DNA of 16,191 nt from Verrucomicrobia bacterium UBA1263 (GTDB lineage: Bacteria > Verrucomicrobiota > Verrucomicrobiia > Limisphaerales > UBA1412), in NCBI GenBank assembly GCA_002308515.1, contig DBVN01000030.1, forward strand, positions 21,580 to 37,770, written 5' to 3'. The notes under the pieces are model-generated. The model had not been told where the DNA came from and searched no databases. It was given only the letters and a program-made list of their open reading frames with translations. The number at the start of each line of letters is the position of its first letter. Within the stretch, counting starts at the first letter, position 1. Made by a program: the position numbers and the translations under genes. Positions 7,631 through 13,503 of the stretch are shown here, piece by piece.

Positions 7631-8356
7631 GTGATTGAAATCATCGAAGGAATCACTATCAATCCCGCGGCCATTCTTCTGGGGATACTCATCGGTATCT
7701 TCTATCCGAAAGATATTCCCCAAAAGACACAAAACTGGATCCATACCCTGCTGGCCGCGTTCATTCTTTATATCGCGGGACGGATCGTTATTTATGAAGC
7801 CCTCGCGAGCTTCTCGCATTTTCTTATCTCCGGCATCTTCTGCTGGCTCTGCCTGATCCTTGGCGCGGCTCTCTTCCGCAGAAGTCCGGTTCCTCAAAAA
7901 ATATCGGCTCTCACTCACACAGCGAAAACCCGCTTTGTCTCACAGGCGAAAAAACACGGCACCTGGAAGACCACACTGCTGATCGGAACAGCTTTTTTCA
8001 GTCTGACACCTTTGACCTTTGCCGCTTCCGCCTTATTCGGATGCTATGCCGATCCACGGCTCTTCATCGCCAAAGGGGTGATGGATCTTCTGGGAGTCTT
8101 TGTTTTTACACGAACACTCAAAATAAAAGCCATCGCGGTCATTCTTCCGGTCATCATCCTTCAATTCATACTGGTGCAGCTGTTTGGATGCCTCGCCAGT
8201 ACTCATATCACTACCGGTATGACCACTGTCGGGCTGGTCATTGCCTATCTCTGTCTGCACAGCTCACTTATACTTCTGGGCTGGAACAAGACAGGAACGC
8301 TTTTTTCCTATGTGCCGGCGCTCTTTCTGGCTTTGATCGTGGACTCGATCTGGTAG
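7631..8356 (+). CDS. Polytopic membrane protein, divergent DUF554/YqgA-like
   Basis: This 241-residue protein is almost all hydrophobic, with seven or eight predicted membrane segments (about 10-25, 38-56, 62-82, 115-136, 146-160, 165-186, 195-213 and 222-239). A polar, basic loop lies at about 83-113. Its length and layout fit DUF554 (E. coli YqgA, B. subtilis YdfK). Similar features are the early NPAAILLGILIG, the KGVMDLLGVFVFTRTLKIKA block resembling the family's 'KSilDGi...fastlGiGv', and a C-terminal VGLVIAYLCLHSSLILLGWN segment. The similarity is judged by eye and some typical family residues are absent, so the family call is tentative; the gene itself is firm. DUF554 function is poorly defined, with transport suggested. 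The start is GTG at 7631 with a promoter immediately upstream. It converges with fabH, the stop codons being seven bases apart. Confidence 0.75.
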   Translation: MIEIIEGITINPAAILLGILIGIFYPKDIPQKTQNWIHTLLAAFILYIAGRIVIYEALASFSHFLISGIFCWLCLILGAALFRRSPVPQKISALTHTAKTRFVSQAKKHGTWKTTLLIGTAFFSLTPLTFAASALFGCYADPRLFIAKGVMDLLGVFVFTRTLKIKAIAVILPVIILQFILVQLFGCLASTHITTGMTTVGLVIAYLCLHSSLILLGWNKTGTLFSYVPALFLALIVDSIW

Positions 8357-8369
8357 GAACAACCTACCA
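8351..8369. other. Hairpin spanning both stop codons of convergent genes
   Basis: TGGTAGG (8351-8357), AACAA and CCTACCA (8363-8369) form a perfect seven-pair stem with a five-base loop. One arm contains the TAG stop of the membrane-protein gene and the other contains the TAG stop of fabH. There is no T-run on either side, so a classic intrinsic terminator is not supported. Confidence 0.5.
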
Positions 8370-9374
8370 TTCCAGCAAAACCGCCCCCCAGCTGAAACCA
8401 GATCCGAAAGCCACCAGCAAGACGATATCACCGCGATGGATCCTTCCGGAAGTAACAGCCTCATCCAAGGCGATCCCTACCGACGCGGAGGAAGTATTGC
8501 CATATTTGGCCACATTCAGAAAAACCTGATCTTCTCTCAACCCCAGTCTTTCAGCCGCCGCCTGGATGATCCTCAAATTAGCTTGATGCGGAATAGCCAG
8601 GGTCAGTTTCTCCACGAGGCAATTCGCTTTTTCAAAAACCTTGCGCGCGCAGTCCACCATATAAGTCACCGCGTAGCGGAAAGTTTCCTTTCCTCTCATC
8701 GCCATATAATGCTTTCGCGCATCCAGCACCTCGTGTGTCGGGCGCAGCCGGCTGCCGCCCGCGGGAACCTGAAGCATTTCCGCTCTGCTTCCCTCTAATC
8801 CTAACTCTGTCGTCAGAATCCTTCCCGTATCCTTGTTCGCTCTCTGCAAGATCACCGCTCCGGCTCCATCGCCAAAGAGGATGCACGTATTGCGATCCTG
8901 CATATCAACCATTCCGGAAAGCTTCTCGGCACCGATCACCAAAATGTTTTTGAACCCGGTAGCGATAAAGCGCCTTCCCACTTCGATACCGTAAATAAGA
9001 CCGGCGCAAGCAGATTCCAAATCAAACCCAATCGCGTTGACAGCTCCCAGATTATTCTGCACACGAGCTGCCGTCGAGGGGAAAATGTTATCAGGAGAGA
9101 CTGTTGCGACAATGATCAGGTCAATATCCTCCGCGGTGATCCCGGCATCCTTTATCGCCTTGCGGGCAGCTGCTGTTGCCATATCGGACGTAAATTCATT
9201 CTCCGCGGCAAAACGTCTTTCCCTGATACCGGTACGCTCCACGATCCACTCATTGCTGGTATCTACTATTTTTTCAAAATCAGCGTTTGTGACAACACGC
9301 TCCGGGACATAAGAGCCCGTCCCGGCTATTCTGCACAAATGCAGAGTTTCTTCTTGGATTCCTGGATTCTCCAT
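8364..9374 (-). CDS. fabH: 3-oxoacyl-[acyl-carrier-protein] synthase III (KAS III)
   Basis: FabH condenses acetyl-CoA (or another primer) with malonyl-ACP to start type II fatty-acid synthesis. The Cys-His-Asn catalytic triad is present: Cys123 in LESACAGLIYG, His263 in IPHQANLRII and Asn293 in KYGNTSSASVG. The N-terminal GTGSYVPERVVTN, the ERTGIRERR motif (46-54) and the C-terminal GDIVLLVAFGSGFSWGAVLLEW are typical. At 336 residues it is slightly longer than the ~320 usual, because of about 14 extra N-terminal residues (MENPGIQEETLHLC) before the conserved core. No Shine-Dalgarno site or better internal start is seen, so the start is less certain than the gene. It is the last gene of the coaD-yceD-rpmF-plsX-fabH series, 40 bases after plsX. 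Confidence 0.97.
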   Translation of the reverse strand: MENPGIQEETLHLCRIAGTGSYVPERVVTNADFEKIVDTSNEWIVERTGIRERRFAAENEFTSDMATAAARKAIKDAGITAEDIDLIIVATVSPDNIFPSTAARVQNNLGAVNAIGFDLESACAGLIYGIEVGRRFIATGFKNILVIGAEKLSGMVDMQDRNTCILFGDGAGAVILQRANKDTGRILTTELGLEGSRAEMLQVPAGGSRLRPTHEVLDARKHYMAMRGKETFRYAVTYMVDCARKVFEKANCLVEKLTLAIPHQANLRIIQAAAERLGLREDQVFLNVAKYGNTSSASVGIALDEAVTSGRIHRGDIVLLVAFGSGFSWGAVLLEW

Positions 9375-9390
9375 TTTTGATCAGATAGCT

Positions 9391-9416
9391 AAAACTACTT
9401 CAAACAAAATAGTTTT
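9391..9416 (-). other. AT-rich inverted repeat at the plsX stop
   Basis: AAAACTA (9391-9397) and TAGTTTT (9410-9416) are perfect seven-base inverted arms with a 12-base centre in the plsX-fabH gap; the right arm overlaps the plsX TAA. All but one pair are A-T, so the structure would be weak. It could be chance in AT-rich DNA or a processing site. Confidence 0.3.
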
Positions 9417-10455
9417 AGTCCGTTATTTCTTTTTCAGACACAAGGGATGCCGCCGCCGCTATTTCATCAATAATGATTTGATTGATATTCTGATTCGCGG
9501 CATTCACACCCAGGCGGATAGCATTATAGATGGCTTTTTCTTTGGCGGATCCGTGGGACTTCATCACTACACCGTTCAGCCCCAGGATCGGCGCGCCGCC
9601 TGTACTCTCCGGGTCTAATCGGTTCTTGATAGATTTAAAAGCGCCCTGAGCCAGCATCGCTCCGATCACTCTCGTTGGACTGCGTTTGATCTCATGCTCG
9701 ATCCATTTCAGCAGATGTCCTCCGAAACTTTCGCAGGTCTTCAGGACAACATTTCCCATAAAACCATCGCAAACAACAACATCTACACGATTCTCAAACA
9801 AATCATGTCCTTCGACGTTGCCGATGAAATTGATGATCCCCGCTTCATGCACTTTCGACAGCAGATTGAAAGCTCCATGAGTCAGTTCATTCCCTTTTAC
9901 ATCCTCAGTCCCAATGTTCAGCACACCCACACGAGGCCGCGCGTAACCCAGGACTTCGCGGGAATAAACACTGCCCATGATGCCATACTGCATCAAATGC
10001 GATGGACGGCTGTCAATAAAACCGCCCGCGTCCAGCAGCACAAAAGAATTATCCCGCGCGGGTATAACCGCGGCAATGGCAGGACGTTCCACTCCTTTCA
10101 GAGGACGCAGACGAATATGCGCCGCTGCCACGACTCCGCCGGTATTCCCCGCGGAAATCAATACCTGTGCCTCACCCTTTTTGACCAGTTCCGTAGCACG
10201 CGCAATGGAACAATCTTTTTTGTGCCTCAGACCGTCCACCGGTTTGTCTGTCATAGAAAGCACCTGTGACGCGTGATAGATCTCAACACGAGAATCATTA
10301 CAGTCACAAGCCTTTAATTCTTTTTCCAACTCCTTTTGGTCACCCACTAAATAGAGCTTGGAAATAGAATATACAGACCCCAGAGCCCGCTGAACACCAC
10401 GAACCACCACTGATGGCCCGTTATCGCTGCCCATTGCATCTACAGCAACCCGCAT
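9415..10455 (-). CDS. plsX: Phosphate acyltransferase
   Basis: PlsX makes acyl-phosphate from acyl-ACP at the membrane surface, which PlsY then uses to acylate glycerol-3-phosphate in phospholipid synthesis. The N-terminus MRVAVDAMGSDNGP is the family start (the usual GGD/HAP is replaced by SDNGP). AQVLISAGNTGGVVAAAHIR, LDAGG, IGNVEGHDLF, VVCDGFMGNVVLKTCES and APILGLNGVVMKSHGSA are characteristic. The 346-residue length is normal. The start is unambiguous from alignment, though TCTCTTTTATT before the ATG shows no Shine-Dalgarno site. It lies between rpmF (70-base gap with a hairpin) and fabH (40-base gap), the widely conserved bacterial order. Confidence 0.97.
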   Translation of the reverse strand: MRVAVDAMGSDNGPSVVVRGVQRALGSVYSISKLYLVGDQKELEKELKACDCNDSRVEIYHASQVLSMTDKPVDGLRHKKDCSIARATELVKKGEAQVLISAGNTGGVVAAAHIRLRPLKGVERPAIAAVIPARDNSFVLLDAGGFIDSRPSHLMQYGIMGSVYSREVLGYARPRVGVLNIGTEDVKGNELTHGAFNLLSKVHEAGIINFIGNVEGHDLFENRVDVVVCDGFMGNVVLKTCESFGGHLLKWIEHEIKRSPTRVIGAMLAQGAFKSIKNRLDPESTGGAPILGLNGVVMKSHGSAKEKAIYNAIRLGVNAANQNINQIIIDEIAAAASLVSEKEITD

Positions 10456-10469
10456 AATAAAAGAGACGA

Positions 10470-10504
10470 GCGGGATGCGATTCGATTATCCTTCGCACTC
10501 CCGC
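10470..10504 (-). other. Bulged 11-pair hairpin in the rpmF-plsX gap
   Basis: GCGGGATGCGA (10470-10480) pairs with TCGCA-C-TCCCGC (10493-10504), giving 11 pairs with one bulged base and a 12-base loop. On the minus-strand transcript it lies after rpmF and ends 14 bases before the plsX ATG, followed by the pyrimidine-rich TCGTCTCTTTTATT. It could act as an attenuator, an RNA processing or stability element, or a translational switch for plsX. Confidence 0.55.
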
Positions 10505-10522
10505 ACTTCGACCAAGATTTTG

Positions 10523-10537
10523 CCTCTAGCCTAGAGG
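10523..10537 (-). other. Perfect inverted repeat over the rpmF stop codon
   Basis: CCTCTAG (10523-10529), one base, and CTAGAGG (10531-10537) make a 15-base palindrome that contains the rpmF TAG. As RNA it would form a five-pair stem with a five-base loop. No T-run follows. It may be a small 3' structure or a protein-binding DNA site. Confidence 0.4.
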
Positions 10538-10714
10538 AGAGACGGTAACAACCTGGCGTCCTTTATAATACCCACATGAAGGACATACCCTGTGGGAAAG
10601 GTAAGGAGCCGCGCACTGCGGACATACACCCAGCTCGGGGAGTTTTAAAACGCTATTGTAAGCGCGACGCATGCGCTGACGGCTATGAGACGGTTTCCTT
10701 TTTGGTACAGCCAT
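10526..10714 (-). CDS. rpmF: 50S ribosomal protein L32, zinc-ribbon (C+) type
   Basis: This 62-residue protein begins MAVPKRKPSHSRQRMRRA, the standard L32 N-terminus (initiator Met, then AVPKRK). It carries two CxxC pairs, C31-P-Q-C34 and C44-P-S-C47, the zinc-binding form of the family. Length and charge are typical. It follows the DUF177 gene by nine bases, the usual yceD-rpmF order in bacteria. It is probably co-transcribed with plsX and fabH, linking ribosome and membrane-lipid synthesis. Confidence 0.97.
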   Translation of the reverse strand: MAVPKRKPSHSRQRMRRAYNSVLKLPELGVCPQCAAPYLSHRVCPSCGYYKGRQVVTVSPLG

Positions 10715-10723
10715 ATACTTTTC

Positions 10724-11218
10724 CTATTCCAACTTCAACTTATCCAATTCATTCCACGCCGATGAAGATTCTCGCATTTCGGCGTCAGAACCCAATTTTT
10801 GATAATCAACACGATGTGACGGATCATTGGGTAACCGGTCACATCCTTTCTCACACAGCGGATGCTGCGGATAGGCCAAGAGAGTATCCTCTCTGACGCG
10901 GTAAGTCAAGTCTATGCAATCATCTTTTACTTCAACTTTGTCCTCACCTTCCAAAGCCAAAAGGTCATCGAACCGGATATTCAAAGGCATTTTGAATGCT
11001 TTCAGACAGCGGACACAAACACAATCCAGAGCTGTCCTGAGAGTGCCGCGCACCAGGATATCATCTCCTTGACGGTTGATTGTGAGGTAGTAATGAAGAT
11101 TTTCCTTCATATCCACACATTCGTCATCATGGGGCATTTCCAATTCCTCCGGGGTCAATTCCCCCTCCAGGATCATATCCTCATCCCTCAAATCTTTCAG
11201 TCGTATCAAAATTCCCAT
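10724..11218 (-). CDS. YceD/DUF177 family protein
   Basis: This 164-residue protein sits directly before rpmF, as YceD/DUF177 proteins do in most bacteria. Family features are an N-terminal beta region, the central GTLRTALDCVCVRCLKAF motif (58-75), an acidic DDCIDLTYRVREDTLLAYPQHPLC stretch in two parts (99-122) and a C-terminal helix WNELDKLKLE. DUF177 proteins are linked to 23S rRNA/50S biogenesis and plant plastid rRNA accumulation; the exact role is unsettled. The usual second cysteine cluster (C..C.GLC..CG) is reduced here to C122-EKG-C126, so full zinc coordination at that site is doubtful. A weak AAAGG lies about eight bases before the ATG. The gene begins 29 bases after the coaD stop. 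Confidence 0.85.
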   Translation of the reverse strand: MGILIRLKDLRDEDMILEGELTPEELEMPHDDECVDMKENLHYYLTINRQGDDILVRGTLRTALDCVCVRCLKAFKMPLNIRFDDLLALEGEDKVEVKDDCIDLTYRVREDTLLAYPQHPLCEKGCDRLPNDPSHRVDYQKLGSDAEMRESSSAWNELDKLKLE

Positions 11219-11247
11219 ATTTTAACCTTTTTTTGCGGTTGATGATC

Positions 11248-11736
11248 CTATTTTTCAGCTTTCAGCAGTTTTTCGATCAGCTTGGCCTTCACGTGCGGCG
11301 GCACAAAGGAATCCACATTCCCGCCCAGACTCGTGATCTCCTTGACCAGACGGGAGCTGATAAACGTATGATCCTCAGATGGAACCAGAAAAAATGTCTC
11401 GATACTTCCATTCAAACGCCGGTTCATCATGGCCATCTGGAATTCATATTCAAAATCGCTCACGGCTCTCAAACCGCGGACGATCACATTCGCTCCCCGT
11501 TTGCGGACGTACTCGATCAGCAGGCCATTCAGTGTATCCACTTCCACATTAGGACAATCTGCTAATGATTTCTCCACCAGCTCCTTTCTTTCCGCGAAGG
11601 TGAAACACGGAGACTTGGCCTCATTATTCGCGATCGTCACAATGACTTTGTCAAAAATCCGCGCCGCACGGCGGATCACATCGATATGCCCATTATGGAT
11701 CGGGTCAAAACTGCCCGGATAAACTGCGGTCGTCAT
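11248..11736 (-). CDS. coaD: Pantetheine-phosphate adenylyltransferase
   Basis: CoaD transfers AMP from ATP to 4'-phosphopantetheine, giving dephospho-CoA, the penultimate step of CoA synthesis. The 162-residue length is normal. The nucleotidyltransferase signature AVYPGSFDPIHNGH (4-17) contains the (T/H)xGH motif as HNGH. VIVRGLRAVSDFEYEFQMAMMNR (84-106, in two parts) binds the pantetheine substrate, and the C-terminal ISSRLVKEI (126-134) is the second ATP-site motif. The start at 11736 matches the family; GAGAG about 11 bases upstream is a poor Shine-Dalgarno. It is the first well-supported gene of the coaD-yceD-rpmF-plsX-fabH run. Confidence 0.96.
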   Translation of the reverse strand: MTTAVYPGSFDPIHNGHIDVIRRAARIFDKVIVTIANNEAKSPCFTFAERKELVEKSLADCPNVEVDTLNGLLIEYVRKRGANVIVRGLRAVSDFEYEFQMAMMNRRLNGSIETFFLVPSEDHTFISSRLVKEITSLGGNVDSFVPPHVKAKLIEKLLKAEK

Positions 11737-11784
11737 AAACAGTAAAACTCTCTTGAGCGGATCTCTGCCGCTGCGGACACCAAG

Positions 11785-11874
11785 CTAACCTTTTACAGCC
11801 TTCTTGACAATCCATTTCAGCGGATACTCACCCCGAAAAGCCTCTGTTCCGGCAATGACCTGCCGTGATACCAT
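11785..11874 (-). CDS. Possible 29-residue small ORF upstream of coaD
   Basis: This ORF reads MVSRQVIAGTEAFRGEYPLK followed by WIVKKAVKG. An AGGTGA seven bases before the ATG is one of the better Shine-Dalgarno sequences in the window. The stop lies 48 bases before coaD on the same strand. The peptide is basic and matches nothing I recognise. Longer in-frame starts exist (Met at 11919 and 11967), but they lack a ribosome site and the longest runs into the oppositely oriented oxidoreductase gene. It may be a real small protein, a leader peptide or a chance ORF; chance cannot be excluded at this length. Confidence 0.25.
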   Translation of the reverse strand: MVSRQVIAGTEAFRGEYPLKWIVKKAVKG

Positions 11875-11903
11875 AAAAAAATCACCTGCCGGAAAAAAGT
11901 TTC

Positions 11904-11933
11904 TTGTGAAAACGGCCATGAAAAAGCTAAAAT
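11904..11933 (+). promoter_or_regulatory. Possible promoter of the TAT oxidoreductase gene
   Basis: TTGTGA (11904-11909), an 18-base spacer and TAAAAT (11928-11933) lie on the plus strand and would start RNA near 11940, about 20 bases before the ATG at 11960. A TATAGA at 11943-11948 is an alternative -10 with no good partner. Confidence 0.35.
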
Positions 11934-11959
11934 TTCCCCAGCTATAGAACAAGATTGTT

Positions 11960-13426
11960 ATGAGCAAATTGAATCGCAGAAACTTTCTGAAAACCTCCTT
12001 GCTGGGAGTCAGTGCACTGGCAATACCTTCCTGGATAAATAACCTTCACGCACAGACACCGATAGATAATCCCATCGGAGTAAATAGTGATATCCGCGTA
12101 GCCGTGATCGGTCTGCGCAGCCGCGGCAATGACCATATCAATGATCTGCTGCGGTGCAAGGGCGTGCGCATCGTGGCCTTGTGCGATGTTGATACCAAGG
12201 TCCTGGATCAGCGTGTCGCCCAGCTGGATCAGAAAGGCATCAAGGTCAAGAAATACATTGATATGCGTGATGTTTTCGATGATCCGGAAGTGGATGCCGT
12301 CTCTATGGCAACTCCTAACCACTGGCATTCGCTGGGCACCATCTGGGCCTGTCAGGCCGGCAAGGATGTCTATGTAGAGAAACCGGTCTCCCATAACGTA
12401 AACGAAGGCAGACGCATGGTCGAAGCCGCCCGCAAGTATGAGCGCATCGTCCAGACCGGTACACAGTGCCGCTCCAGCGTCGGGCTACAGGAGGCCATCG
12501 CGTGGCTGAAAGAAGGCAACCTGGGTAAGATCAAAGTTGCCCGCGGACTCTGCTATAAACGCCGCGACACGATCGGGAATGTCCACCTGGCTCAACCTAT
12601 TCCCTCTCATATAGACTATAACCTCTGGTGCGGTCCGGCTCCCATGCCGCCTCTCACACGTAAACAACTACATTATGACTGGCACTGGGTCTGGGCTACC
12701 GGATGCGGCGATTTGGGCAATCAGGGCATCCATCAAATGGATATCGCCCGCTGGGCTTTGGGTGTGAATACTCTCTCCCGCCGGGTTGGGAGCGTCGGCG
12801 GACGCTATGGCTACATTGATGACGGCGAAACGCCTAACACTCAGCTGATTTATCACGATTACGGAAAGAAATCCCTGATTTTTGAAGTCCGCGGTCTGCC
12901 CGCTTCTTCCACAGACGGCAAAATGGATAACCTCAAAGGCGCCAGCATCGGTGTGATCATCGAATGCGAAGGCGGCTATATGGTCAACCCCAGCTACACC
13001 AGCGCGACCGCCTATGACAATGACGGCAACGAGATCAGGAAGTTCAACGGCGGCGGCAATCATCATGCCAACTGGCTGGACGCTGTGCGCAGCCGCAAGG
13101 TCAGCGATCTGAACTCAGACATCATAGAAGGCCATATCTCCAGCGCTCTTTGCCACACCGGCAACATCTCCTATCGCATGGGGCAGCTGGCTTCTCCGAA
13201 ACAGGTGGCGGATGTGCTGAACAGTCTGCCCAACATGGCCGAAGCCGGTCAGCGTATGTGGGAACACCTGCAGGCCAACAATATAGACCTGAATCGGGAA
13301 AAAACTTATCTGGGTCCCGTCCTGGAAATGTATGAAGGAATGGAATTATTCGTCGGCAATGACAAGGCCAACGCTATGATGACACGGGATTACCGCTATC
13401 CGTTCGTAGTACCGGATTACATCTAA
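11960..13426 (+). CDS. TAT-exported Gfo/Idh/MocA-family oxidoreductase
   Basis: This 488-residue NAD(P)-dependent sugar dehydrogenase-like protein has a twin-arginine signal (NRRNFLKTSLLGVSALAIPS, 5-24) with likely cleavage after LHA at residue 31, so it should be exported folded with its cofactor. The Rossmann fold starts at 45 with IRVAVIGLRSRGNDHI. VDAVSMATPNHWH (111-123) and the family EKPVSHN at 140-146 follow. The C-terminal substrate domain contains GCGDLGNQGIHQMDIARW (248-265), where the conserved Asp/His of this family sit. Secreted members are abundant in Planctomycetota, Verrucomicrobiota and Lentisphaerota and are generally tied to sugar or glycan breakdown. The actual substrate cannot be read from the sequence. 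The gene stands alone on its strand and ends at a strong terminator. Confidence 0.93.
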   Translation: MSKLNRRNFLKTSLLGVSALAIPSWINNLHAQTPIDNPIGVNSDIRVAVIGLRSRGNDHINDLLRCKGVRIVALCDVDTKVLDQRVAQLDQKGIKVKKYIDMRDVFDDPEVDAVSMATPNHWHSLGTIWACQAGKDVYVEKPVSHNVNEGRRMVEAARKYERIVQTGTQCRSSVGLQEAIAWLKEGNLGKIKVARGLCYKRRDTIGNVHLAQPIPSHIDYNLWCGPAPMPPLTRKQLHYDWHWVWATGCGDLGNQGIHQMDIARWALGVNTLSRRVGSVGGRYGYIDDGETPNTQLIYHDYGKKSLIFEVRGLPASSTDGKMDNLKGASIGVIIECEGGYMVNPSYTSATAYDNDGNEIRKFNGGGNHHANWLDAVRSRKVSDLNSDIIEGHISSALCHTGNISYRMGQLASPKQVADVLNSLPNMAEAGQRMWEHLQANNIDLNREKTYLGPVLEMYEGMELFVGNDKANAMMTRDYRYPFVVPDYI

Positions 13427-13447
13427 AACCATCCTTTAGAAAATTGA

Positions 13448-13477
13448 AAAAGCGCGATCCAAACGGACCGCGCTTTT
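13448..13477. terminator. Bidirectional intrinsic terminator
   Basis: AAAAGCGCG (13448-13456) pairs with CGCGCTTTT (13469-13477). Inside it, after one A-C mismatch, TCC pairs with GGA around an AAAC loop. The T-run after the stem on the plus strand and the A-run before it let it work in both directions. It serves the oxidoreductase gene (stop at 13426) and the converging Ig-repeat gene (stop at 13504). Confidence 0.9.
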
Positions 13478-13503
13478 GTATTTATCTCAACTATCGCAAT
13501 GAA

